Shown: piece by piece, positions 26,229-34,719 of the stretch
How the letters are laid out: each line of letters opens with the position of its first letter
Position numbering within the stretch: position 1 is the stretch's first letter
NCBI RefSeq assembly: GCF_002288305.1
Contig: NZ_CP016779.1
Coordinates: 1,054,001-1,118,000 of the forward strand
Direction: 5' to 3'
Length of the DNA stretch: 64,000 nucleotides
Source: Candidatus Nanopelagicus abundans
GTDB taxonomy: Bacteria > Actinomycetota > Actinomycetes > Nanopelagicales > Nanopelagicaceae
The notes under the pieces: generated by a model
Seen by the model: the letters and a program-made list of their open reading frames with translations, nothing else
Databases searched by the model: none
What the model was told of the DNA's origin: nothing
Translations under genes and position numbers: made by a program

Positions 26229-27263
26229 ATGTATACTGTTGGAGTGCATTTTTACATAACGGGTCACACAGGTTTCAAAGGAACTTGGCTAGTTGCATTG
26301 CTTGCAAATAAAGGACATAAGGTTTCAGGTTACGCTTTAAATCCTACTCCAAAATCAATTTTTGAAATAGCAGATGTAACATCGATGATGGAAAATGATT
26401 TTCGAGGCGATATTCTTGATCTTAATTATTTAGAATCGACTTTAAAAAAAACAAATCCAGATTTTGTCATTCACCTTGCTGCTCAATCAATGGTTCTTGA
26501 TTCGCTCAATCAACCACATGCAACTTTTTTAACGAACGTGACAGGAACACTAAATGTCCTGGAAGTTACAAACAAAATTCCTAGTATTAAATCCCAATTA
26601 ATTGTTACCACTGATAAAGTTTACAAAAATAATGAAAAAAAGATTGCATTTCAGGAAACGGATGAACTATCTGGGCATGAACCATATAGTGCATCGAAGG
26701 CAATGGCAGATATTCTTACGCATAGCTGGAGTAACTACGTTACAAAAATTCCTACAGGTATCGCTCGTGCTGGTAATGTAATCGGCGGAGGAGACAGTGC
26801 CTCCAATCGGTTATTCCCAGACATAATTAGAACATTAGAACAAAATAATAAACTAATACTTAGATCACCACATTCAACGCGACCTTGGCAGCACGTCTTG
26901 GATTGCCTAGAGGGCTATTACCTGGCAACTCTTTACCTAGCAAAAACACAAAAAAACAGTATTTGGAATTTTGGGCCAAATCAAGCAGACGTAAAATCTG
27001 TACGAGAGGTACTTGATATAGTAGAAAAATTCATAGGCAATAAGATTGAATGCCAAGAAATACAAAATGAGATTTACGAAAGCAAATATTTAAGTCTCAA
27101 TTCTGATAAAGCGCAGAGTGAATTAAATTGGCAACCAAGGTTGACGTTGGAACAAAGCATTAAATGGACTCTGGAGTGGCATTCAAGTATAAGAAATAGT
27201 ATCAAGCCCGTCGACATCTTGCGAAATCAGATAGATAGCTTTGAAAGAAATGAAATCAACTAA
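26229..27263 (+). CDS. rfbG: CDP-glucose 4,6-dehydratase
   Basis: The 344-residue SDR has the RfbG-specific start ITGHTGFKGTWLVALL (about 10-25), HLAAQSMV, VTTDKVYKN and the catalytic YSASK. RAGNVIGGGD and RPWQHVLDCLEGYY complete the signature. It converts CDP-glucose into CDP-4-keto-6-deoxyglucose, the branch point for CDP-linked deoxy and C-methyl sugars. It works with rfbF at 17300. A GTG at 26244 is a possible alternative start, but the ATG at 26229 is kept. Its end overlaps the convergent membrane-protein gene by eight bases. Confidence 0.93.
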   Translation: MYTVGVHFYITGHTGFKGTWLVALLANKGHKVSGYALNPTPKSIFEIADVTSMMENDFRGDILDLNYLESTLKKTNPDFVIHLAAQSMVLDSLNQPHATFLTNVTGTLNVLEVTNKIPSIKSQLIVTTDKVYKNNEKKIAFQETDELSGHEPYSASKAMADILTHSWSNYVTKIPTGIARAGNVIGGGDSASNRLFPDIIRTLEQNNKLILRSPHSTRPWQHVLDCLEGYYLATLYLAKTQKNSIWNFGPNQADVKSVREVLDIVEKFIGNKIECQEIQNEIYESKYLSLNSDKAQSELNWQPRLTLEQSIKWTLEWHSSIRNSIKPVDILRNQIDSFERNEIN

Positions 27264-29091
27264 GCAGCTCTAAGCCCAATCCAATATTTGACTTATACGT
27301 CAATGTGTTTTCTTTAAAGGACTCAACCGTGTATTTGTTAGAAAATAATGGAACTCCAACTTTTGCATTTTGAATATTTGTGTATTCATTTATCGAAAAA
27401 CGGAGTTCGTAATTTGTTAAAGGTTCGAGATTTAAATTGCTTAAGTACATTTTCTGCCAGTCTGAGACATTTTTCAAAGTTAGTATTTCAGAATAAATTC
27501 GAGTTCGAACATCTTGATAATTCTTATAAACTGCAATTTTAAAATGAAGTTCTGATGGCTTGGTTCCCCAAGTGACTAATGGAAAAGCAAGTGAATTAGC
27601 TCTAAATGAACCAGTTCGGAAAAGCTGTGTGTAACTAGACGATGGATTTAAAGTCAACGCTTCCTTCATATCTCCAGAATATTGGCGAATTATTTTGAAC
27701 CTATCAACATCTTCACGGTTAGAATAGGGGCCTAGTTTCAGATTATACAATTGCAAACGCATATAGTTGAGATGGTCTTGATTTGGATAAAGTGAAGAAT
27801 CAAATTCAGTTGGTTTAGGTGGTATTTTAAAGCCTTGTGCAAGTTGGTAATTAAGATTATCTATCTGTAAAAAAACTTTACTGGAGGCTTTATGCGAGTT
27901 AAAAGAAAATAAGACGAGAACAAAATACGTAATTAATAGTGTAGAAATTCCAATCTTTCTAAGGTTTGATCTAACTATCTCGTCATAAACATGAAAAATT
28001 AATCCAATGTATAAAACTGTTCCAATTTGGACAAATCTACTGCTATTTGCGTTTTGTACCCCATACGTGTCGAAATTTACCCTTCCAATCGCAGTAAGAA
28101 TTCCGGAGGCAAGGCTGTAAAAAGTGCAACAAAATAGCAACATGCTGCTACCTTGAAGGAAGCCTACTTTTCTTTGGTTTCTGTAAATCAAAACAACGCA
28201 TAACGTAAGAATGATAATTCCTATTACGGTTGTATGTTTTACATATGAATGAGGTTCGAAAGGATTCTGATATTGGAAAGTTATGATAGAAAAAAGTGGG
28301 TTACCAATGTAGCTTAAGGCAAAGTTGAATATTTCGAAAAAATCAGGGAGTTTCGGGCGAGGACTATTAGCAATTGGCTTTAAGTATATGAAAAGTATTA
28401 GTATGAAATTAATTAGCCAAACAACTAGACGTTTTAATTTGATCCTATTTCTGCTGTTTGTAAACAGAATAGCAAACATGATTATTGGAAATAGAAGAAG
28501 ACCATTTGTGAGTGTAAATGAAGCAATCCAAGCCAAGGAGAGAAGTATAACTTCATTAATTTTTCGTTTTTTGGAGAACGCAAATATGAACAAAAAAATT
28601 AATGTAAGTAGGAAATTTAAGTTGAACAAAAGAGGCCAAGACCACCATAAGTTTCCATGTGCTGCTGGCGAGAAAACAAAAATTGTGAGTATTGACAAGA
28701 ACAACCAGTAATATTTTGATTTCGCGGCTACTTTCTTTAAAGCAATTATCAAAATTATTGTTGCAATCGACAAGATAATATAAGTAAATTTATACTCTGA
28801 TTCAATATCCCAATCAGTCGCAACCCCATTAAAAAAAAGAATTAGTCTTGGAAAAATAGGCCTGGTTTCATTCAGGGGTGTGTTAATTATCTGTTGAATC
28901 GCCGCGAACAGGCCATTTTGGCTATAAGTATAGAAGAATTGTACTTGCTCCCAATAGTCCCAGAATGGAAAAACAATCCGGTGCCGAACTATGTGAGAGA
29001 ACAGAAAAAAAGGCGGAAGCCAGGTTATGACAAATGGGATTACTTGTAAATATTTTAACTTAATACTTATACCTTCGGTGATGATTCCCAT
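27256..29091 (-). CDS. Polytopic membrane protein of unknown function, GT-C-like topology
   Basis: The 611-residue protein has roughly 11 to 12 membrane spans in the first 420 residues and a C-terminal extramembrane part of about 190 residues. The first loop, after span one, contains RIVFPFWDYWEQVQF. An acidic residue in this place is typical of GT-C glycosyltransferases that use lipid-linked sugars. The island context supports a glycan role (polymerase, lipid-linked transferase or glucosylation), but I do not recognise the family. The ATG abuts rmlA (29091/29092) on the same strand. Confidence 0.65.
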   Translation of the reverse strand: MGIITEGISIKLKYLQVIPFVITWLPPFFLFSHIVRHRIVFPFWDYWEQVQFFYTYSQNGLFAAIQQIINTPLNETRPIFPRLILFFNGVATDWDIESEYKFTYIILSIATIILIIALKKVAAKSKYYWLFLSILTIFVFSPAAHGNLWWSWPLLFNLNFLLTLIFLFIFAFSKKRKINEVILLSLAWIASFTLTNGLLLFPIIMFAILFTNSRNRIKLKRLVVWLINFILILFIYLKPIANSPRPKLPDFFEIFNFALSYIGNPLFSIITFQYQNPFEPHSYVKHTTVIGIIILTLCVVLIYRNQRKVGFLQGSSMLLFCCTFYSLASGILTAIGRVNFDTYGVQNANSSRFVQIGTVLYIGLIFHVYDEIVRSNLRKIGISTLLITYFVLVLFSFNSHKASSKVFLQIDNLNYQLAQGFKIPPKPTEFDSSLYPNQDHLNYMRLQLYNLKLGPYSNREDVDRFKIIRQYSGDMKEALTLNPSSSYTQLFRTGSFRANSLAFPLVTWGTKPSELHFKIAVYKNYQDVRTRIYSEILTLKNVSDWQKMYLSNLNLEPLTNYELRFSINEYTNIQNAKVGVPLFSNKYTVESFKENTLTYKSNIGLGLELLS

Positions 29092-29961
29092 CTATTTCGT
29101 CCCACTTAAAATTTCCTTTAGGTGAAAGCCGTACCTCGATTTGTTTACTGCAAGGGCTAACTCGGATAATGTTTGGTCCGAAATCCATCCCGCTTCCCAT
29201 GCGACCACTTCAGGAGATCCGATCAAGAGTCCATCCTCTTGTTGATTTTGCTGTACATACAGCGCAGCATTTAGTAAAGAATCCGGAGTTCCTGTATCAA
29301 ACCATTTTACATGGTTTTTTAAGGCAATTACTTTCAATTGTTTGTCATGCATGTAACTTTTGTTCAAATCTGTAATTTCAAGTTCTCCCCTGGATGACCT
29401 GGTGATTTTTCTTGTGCGCTCAATTGCTGTTTCATCATAAAAATATATCCCAGGAACAGCCCAATGACTTTTTGGGTGAAGAGGTTTCTCTTCCAAAGAA
29501 GTCACCACTCCTTTTTGATTAAATTCAACAACCCCAAACGCGATCGGATTGTCAACGTGATAAGCAGTAATGAGCGCACCCGGTTCCTTAAATGATTCCA
29601 TAAGTTGTTTTCCTAGCCCTACGCCATGGAATAAGTTGTCTCCTAATATGAGGACAACAGGCTTATTGTCGATGAAGCTGTCGCCGATCAGCAAAGCTTC
29701 GGCAAGCCCACCTGGCGTTTTTTGTTCAGCATAACTAATTTCAATTCCCCAAATATGAGAGTTTTTAAAAAGCTCTTTGTATGATGGAAGATCATTAGTC
29801 GTGGAGATAATTAAGATATCCCGAATCCCAATGGACATAAGAGTGGATAAAGGGTAGTAAACAAGGGGCTTGTCGTAAACGGGCATAAGCTGCTTACTAA
29901 CTACAAAGGAAGCAGGTTTTAGTCTCGATGCAGTTCCGCCCGCAAGAATAATGCCTTTCAT
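29092..29961 (-). CDS. rmlA: Glucose-1-phosphate thymidylyltransferase
   Basis: The 289-residue nucleotidyltransferase starts with KGIILAGGTASRLKP, then SKQLMPVYDKPLVYYPLSTLM, LILGDNLFHG, and the sugar-binding EEKPLHPKSHWAVPGIYFYD. The usual GGSGTRL of the nucleotide loop reads GGTASRL here, a mild change. It makes dTDP-glucose from dTTP and glucose-1-phosphate. It overlaps rmlD by one base, and rmlD overlaps the SDR at 30824, giving one minus-strand operon. Confidence 0.92.
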   Translation of the reverse strand: MKGIILAGGTASRLKPASFVVSKQLMPVYDKPLVYYPLSTLMSIGIRDILIISTTNDLPSYKELFKNSHIWGIEISYAEQKTPGGLAEALLIGDSFIDNKPVVLILGDNLFHGVGLGKQLMESFKEPGALITAYHVDNPIAFGVVEFNQKGVVTSLEEKPLHPKSHWAVPGIYFYDETAIERTRKITRSSRGELEITDLNKSYMHDKQLKVIALKNHVKWFDTGTPDSLLNAALYVQQNQQEDGLLIGSPEVVAWEAGWISDQTLSELALAVNKSRYGFHLKEILSGTK

Positions 29962-30827
29962 TAAATGTGATCTTTTTCTCTCAAATACTGCGTTAGACCG
30001 TTTTCCCAGGAAGGATGGGTGGAGAGCATTTGAAGGGATTTTGAGGAGTTGAGTGAAGAATTTTTTGGCCTTTGTGGAATTCTGGTGGGATCAGTTTGAG
30101 ATGGTGATATCTCTGCCTTCAAATTCATCTGGCTCAAGATCTCGCGCGCAAAGTCAAGCCAAGTTGTAGTCCCTAAGTTCGCTGCGTGGAGCTTTCCTCC
30201 GAAACCCTCGCTCAATGCATGCAGAAGAATATCTGAAGCACTAATTGTATATGTAGGTGACATGTGTATATCTTCAACAATTTGCAGTTTCTCACCTCGC
30301 CTTGCCTTGGCAATAATTGTCTCAATGAAATTTCCACCTTTACCACTACTTCCCGCTGATCCAAAAACACTAGAAATTCTAACAACGATATTTCTCTTCG
30401 ATATTGATAGAGTTGCAATTTCTCCGGCTGCTTTTGAATGGCCATAAACATTAGTTGGTGAGACAGAATCTTCTTCACTATACGAAAACCCCACTGGGAG
30501 TTCTCCAGAAAAAACATAGTCAGTACTAACAAACACAGTTCTGCACTTTATTTCCTCTGCAATTTGAGCAACATTCTGCGGTCCAATAGCATTAATTCGC
30601 CAAGATTTTTCTGAATTCATTTCGCATTCCTCTAGTTTGTGAAATGCGGCAGTATTTATCACCCAATCCGATTTATACTCCCTCAAAATTTTGTTCACAG
30701 AATCAATATCTTCAACTTGCACTTGTTCATGAGTTATGGGAAAAACCCTCCACCCAGCTTTGGAAAAAGTCTTAACAAGATCTGTCCCGAGTTGACCCCT
30801 TGGGCCGATGATCGCAACTGAGTTCAT
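29961..30827 (-). CDS. rmlD: dTDP-4-dehydrorhamnose reductase
   Basis: The 288-residue SDR starts AIIGPRGQLGTDLV, has FVSTDYVFSGE and the catalytic Tyr/Lys in NVYGHSKAAGE, then a conserved SPTYTISASDIL. It reduces dTDP-4-keto-rhamnose to dTDP-L-rhamnose with NADPH. It overlaps rmlA and the upstream SDR by one and four bases. Length fits the family. Confidence 0.92.
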   Translation of the reverse strand: MNSVAIIGPRGQLGTDLVKTFSKAGWRVFPITHEQVQVEDIDSVNKILREYKSDWVINTAAFHKLEECEMNSEKSWRINAIGPQNVAQIAEEIKCRTVFVSTDYVFSGELPVGFSYSEEDSVSPTNVYGHSKAAGEIATLSISKRNIVVRISSVFGSAGSSGKGGNFIETIIAKARRGEKLQIVEDIHMSPTYTISASDILLHALSEGFGGKLHAANLGTTTWLDFAREILSQMNLKAEISPSQTDPTRIPQRPKNSSLNSSKSLQMLSTHPSWENGLTQYLREKDHI

Positions 30828-31843
30828 AAAACAAATCCGTCAGGAGCTAAATCTTTCAGCCTACTTTCCCATTCAAGTAGAGTGGAATACCAGGCAACAG
30901 TTTTAGTGACTTGATCAGCCTTTACAATCCCACGCTCTAGCGCAACTGCTATTTCTGCTGCACCACGATCAGCAGTCCAGTCAGGCGCAAAGTCCAATAC
31001 TTTTCTAATCTTATCAAAATTAACTTGGTAGGAACGATGGTCTGGCTCACCGTACCATTCAAAATTAAATGGTTTATTTAATCCTTGGGCAACTAATTTG
31101 GCACTCTGAATTATTTGATAGTTTTGCTCGTTGGAACCAACATTAAAAAGTTGCCCTTGGACCAAGTCCTTATCGGCAACAAGTGCAGCAATAAAGGCTT
31201 TTGAAGTATCTCGTATGTGAATCATAGGTCGCCATTGATTTCCATCACGAAGAATTGGAATATTCCCACCTTCCCACAATCCTAAGGTCATTCCATTAAT
31301 GGCAAGATCAAAACGCATTCGAGGGCTTAGACCATACATAGTTGCTTGACGAAAAATGGTAATTCCCATGTCCGTTCCCCGATTGAGTAAATTGATTGCA
31401 GATTCCTCGGCATAAATGTTTGCCTCTGCATATGTAGTTAGAGGGTTTACGGGTGAGGTTTCTTCTAGAATTCCATCTTGAAACCCGTAGACACTGCAAG
31501 ATGACGCCAGAATGTATCGCTCAACTTTAGATTCTGATGCTAATTCTTGAAGGCGTCGACGAGCGCGATAATTTATATCAATTGTTTTTATTCGATCAAG
31601 TTCGCCTGCCGGATCGTTACTTATAGCAGCTAAATCAAGCACTGCATACGTATCCTCTAGGAGTTCTGAAGAAAATGTACGCGAATCAACTTTAATTTTT
31701 TCGATATACTCATTGTCTGGAATTGTGTCGCCAAAAAAAAAGCGATCTAAAATCCGAACTCTATACCCAGATTCAACGAGAAGTTGAGACAGCACTGAAC
31801 CGATATAGCCGCTACCACCCGTGACTACAACTCTTTTTCTCAT
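30824..31843 (-). CDS. NAD-dependent epimerase/dehydratase with unusual catalytic motif
   Basis: The 339-residue extended SDR has VVTGGSGYIGSVLSQLL at the start, LDLAAISNDPAGE, LASSCSVYGFQDG and FRQATMYGLSPRMRFDLAIN. The catalytic YxxxK is not seen: the sequence reads TTYAEANIYAEE, with Asn where Lys is expected. The gene is otherwise intact. It leads the operon SDR, rmlD, rmlA, membrane protein, so it probably acts on an NDP-sugar. It is not rmlB, since it lacks that enzyme's DxxE-type active-site pattern. Confidence 0.78.
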   Translation of the reverse strand: MRKRVVVTGGSGYIGSVLSQLLVESGYRVRILDRFFFGDTIPDNEYIEKIKVDSRTFSSELLEDTYAVLDLAAISNDPAGELDRIKTIDINYRARRRLQELASESKVERYILASSCSVYGFQDGILEETSPVNPLTTYAEANIYAEESAINLLNRGTDMGITIFRQATMYGLSPRMRFDLAINGMTLGLWEGGNIPILRDGNQWRPMIHIRDTSKAFIAALVADKDLVQGQLFNVGSNEQNYQIIQSAKLVAQGLNKPFNFEWYGEPDHRSYQVNFDKIRKVLDFAPDWTADRGAAEIAVALERGIVKADQVTKTVAWYSTLLEWESRLKDLAPDGFVL

Positions 31844-31888
31844 CTATTACCCCTTATTTCTCCAACAATAGTGGAGAAGTCTGTGCCA

Positions 31889-33097
31889 TTAATACAATTT
31901 TGGCAGTATATATTCGCTAGTAATAAATCTTCCAAACGGTAGACTGCTGGTCCAGCCTGGAGATACGGCATTGAGAACATGTGTTGCATTTCCGCTGGAT
32001 CTAACCACGAAATCTTGCTCGAGTAGTCCTGAGGGAAGATGAATAAGTTGGGCGCGAATTCCAGGTGGTTTTCGATACCATTTTTTTACACCTAGTGCAG
32101 TTGGAACAAGTTCGGCTGATTTCTTTACCAAAAGTGGTTGAATGATTTTTGGCCATTCAGACTTTAAAATTGACCCAAAGTCATGTGCATCACCTCTTAC
32201 GAGTGATTTAATTCCTTTAAGTGATTGAATTAGATCAGATCCAGACCAACCACCAAAAAGCGAATACTGTTCTCTTCCGAAGATTGGGATTGCAGTTGGC
32301 CCAATCTTAACCTTTTTATCAATAGTTAAAGTGAAGTGCACGCCAAGAAATGGATTGATCGGATGAGGCACTGGGTAAACTAATCGCCGAAGTGGCAGAT
32401 TTGATTCTTCTGTCGTTCTATACATTCCTATAAACGGAACCATTGCATATTCAGTTCCAACTCCAACTTTACGTGAAATGCGGTCGGCTTGAGCGCCTGC
32501 CGCATTTACAAAATACTTAGCGTCGTATTGATTCGAATCATCATAAATTTCATCTCCTAATTCACTTAGTGAAACATTACTATCAAAATCAATTCGGCCA
32601 CCGAGTGAAAGGAAATCTTTGAATAGTGCCTCTATAATCTGTGTTGGATTGCAAACAGCAGTTGTTGGCGACCAAAGAAAACTATTGTGCGTGATAGCAA
32701 GCGGTTCGAATTTATGAAGCTGGGAAGCATCTTTGATTTCAACCTCAACGCCATTCTTTATTCCACGTTCGCAAAGAGCGTGAAGTCGCTGGATTTCGCT
32801 TTCGTTTCGAGTCACAACAACTTTACCTACTTCTCGAACTTCTATGTTGTGATATTTGGCTAGATTGCGTAGTTCGAAGTTGCCCTCTCTACAGAACTTC
32901 GCCTTAAGTGAATCAGGAGAATAGTAAAAGCCTGCATGTAGTACACCTGAATTGCGACCGCTTGCGTGAAGACCTACAGAAGATTCCTTTTCAGCAATTA
33001 TTACTTTCAAGTTCGATCTAGATTTCAAAAGAGAAATTCCAATTGAAAGCCCGATCACGCCAGCGCCAAGGATCAGTACATCGCATTTTTGAAACAT
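31889..33097 (-). CDS. LhgO-like FAD-dependent L-2-hydroxyglutarate oxidase family protein
   Basis: The protein is 402 residues from ATG 33095-33097 (MFQKCDVLILGAGVIGLS). The in-frame ATG at 33118 adds seven residues before the family start. It has the FAD-binding GAGVIGLSIG, GLHASGRNSGVLHAGFYY, and a C-terminal NATHVLNAVSPGWTSSLPFG of the DAO/LhgO group. Known members oxidise L-2-hydroxyglutarate and feed electrons to quinones. In a glycan island it might instead act on a sugar acid or be a cargo gene. AGGT lies about 14 bases upstream. Confidence 0.8.
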   Translation of the reverse strand: MFQKCDVLILGAGVIGLSIGISLLKSRSNLKVIIAEKESSVGLHASGRNSGVLHAGFYYSPDSLKAKFCREGNFELRNLAKYHNIEVREVGKVVVTRNESEIQRLHALCERGIKNGVEVEIKDASQLHKFEPLAITHNSFLWSPTTAVCNPTQIIEALFKDFLSLGGRIDFDSNVSLSELGDEIYDDSNQYDAKYFVNAAGAQADRISRKVGVGTEYAMVPFIGMYRTTEESNLPLRRLVYPVPHPINPFLGVHFTLTIDKKVKIGPTAIPIFGREQYSLFGGWSGSDLIQSLKGIKSLVRGDAHDFGSILKSEWPKIIQPLLVKKSAELVPTALGVKKWYRKPPGIRAQLIHLPSGLLEQDFVVRSSGNATHVLNAVSPGWTSSLPFGRFITSEYILPKLY

Positions 33098-33460
33098 AGC
33101 ATGAGCGTACCTGAACATAAAAGAATTATGATGTGAATTTACGAGTTGTGTTACTACTATCCGTTAAATATTCAGGTTATGAAAATATTATGGCTCCTAA
33201 AAAAACCTATTGGCTTCCGAATACGGATATTCATCAATTATTTCTGCCCATTAAGGCTGCCCAAAAGATATGCCGGAGGGTAGCCGTTGAACCTTATTCT
33301 GATCTTCGGCAAAATTTGTGGCTCTAAAAGAAATTTTCCTGAAAATTCTTAAAAATTGAAATTCCAAAAATGATTCTCCAAAGAAGTGAATATAGTAGTT
33401 GAGATAGGGTTATCATATGGATAGAGTCGCACGCAGCAGTAAAAATTCTTGAAGGGATTT
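33098..33460. other. Gap with no convincing gene
   Basis: Between the LhgO-like gene and the broken methyltransferase there is one plus-strand frame of 64 codons (GTG 33133 to TAA 33325-33327). It has no ribosome-binding site and no recognisable similarity. It could be a gene remnant (it reads KYSGYENIMAPKKTYWL in part). Nothing else was seen apart from the GAAGGGA site of the next gene at 33451-33457. Confidence 0.3.
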
Positions 33461-34449
33461 ATGATTTCAGAAAATTTTGCTAGCAGAATAAAGCAATCCT
33501 ATATGGAAGCTTTGAATGATTTTGAAACTTATGGTGACTCTATGTGGAGAGAATTAGATGAAAGAAAATTGCCAGTTCATCAAGTTCTTACCACGCAAAA
33601 CCCGAAGTTTATAGCTGACTACCTCTCAAATCCGGCTAGTCATGAACTTTTTTCGGTTTTGATGAGACTTACAGTTCGAGTGATTATGTGATTAATGAGA
33701 TGGGCCCAGAGGATTTAATTATTTCAGCTTTGAACTTTCTTGCACAAGCGGTAGGTGCAGTGCCAGTTGTGAATCCAGAATCAGTAATTCGGGAGGAAAA
33801 AATTTCTCCGAATGGATTAATTGCAAAGATCGCACAATATTTAAAAGTAGATATTTCTTTTCCTTATTCATTCCCAAAGGAGTTTGGACTCCAAACTAAA
33901 TATGGAGTAATTACCTATCGAATAGTTCAATCTCTTTATCAATCACATCTTGTTGTCGAGAATATCCAAAGATTTAACTTAAAAGGAAATACTGTGCTGG
34001 AAATAGGAGGTGGGCTGGGAAGAAATGCTTACTATCTTTCCAATGCAAAAATTCAAACAACTTTGGTGGATTTACCTTTGACTCAGGTAGCCTCAGCTAC
34101 ATACTTAGGTAAAGTTCTAGGCGAAGCAAATATTTCATTAAATGGTGAAAACTTTAAGAATTCTGTTGTTAGATTTTTAACACCTAAGAAGTTGTATCAG
34201 AACTCACATAAAACTTTTACAATTTCTATGAATTGTGATTCATTTGTAGAAATGGATGTTGGAATCGCAAATCGCTATGCCGAGTTCTGCTTGAACAATA
34301 GTAATTTATTGATATCGGTGAATCATGAAGCTAACTCTTTTAAAGTTCTTAACCTTGAATCCCTGAAAGGACATAATTTAAGTCGCGATCAGTACTGGCT
34401 TCGACCCGGATATACAAAAGATATATACAGTGCGAAAGTTAGACTTTAA
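33461..34449 (+). pseudogene. Putative sugar O-methyltransferase (NanM-like) split by a one-base frameshift
   Basis: The first frame starts at ATG 33461 (after GAAGGGA) and encodes HQVLTTQNPKFIADYLSNP and SHELF. It runs out of family after the T tract at 33648-33653. The second frame carries on with FGFDETYSSSDYVINEMGP, a SAM motif VLEIGGGLGRNAYYL and DLPLTQVASATY up to 34449. Adding one T to the six-T run (CAT GAA CTT TTT TTC GGT) joins the two into a continuous protein of about 329 residues. The family methylates sugars in surface glycans. A decayed gene, phase variation or a homopolymer sequencing error all fit. Confidence 0.78.
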
Positions 34450-34719
34450 AACAATACGCCCCTTACTTAGTCTTCTCCGCCTTTGACTCGAATTCGGTCC
34501 AGGACATTTCCACTGCTAGGAGATGGCCCACGAGGTTAAACGATTAGAGCTATCTAAGGTATCTTACTTGCTTTTGGGCACCGGCATTGGTAAAAAGTCT
34601 AAATCAGATAAAAGGCGTTTAGTACCTAATCTCAATCATTCAAAATTTAGCAAACTGAATGATATATATCGTTGTTTATTTCTTTAAACTTCACCAAGTA
34701 AAAGATTTTAAATTAATAA

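Noticed and set aside
33133-33327. 64-codon plus-strand frame left of the broken methyltransferase
   Set aside because: No ribosome-binding site and no similarity. Mentioned only as a possible remnant.
34523-34696. 57-codon plus-strand frame starting MAHEVKRLEL
   Set aside because: AGGAG touches the ATG without spacing and the product matches nothing I know. The 34450-34719 gap is left as non-coding; it might be a gene remnant.
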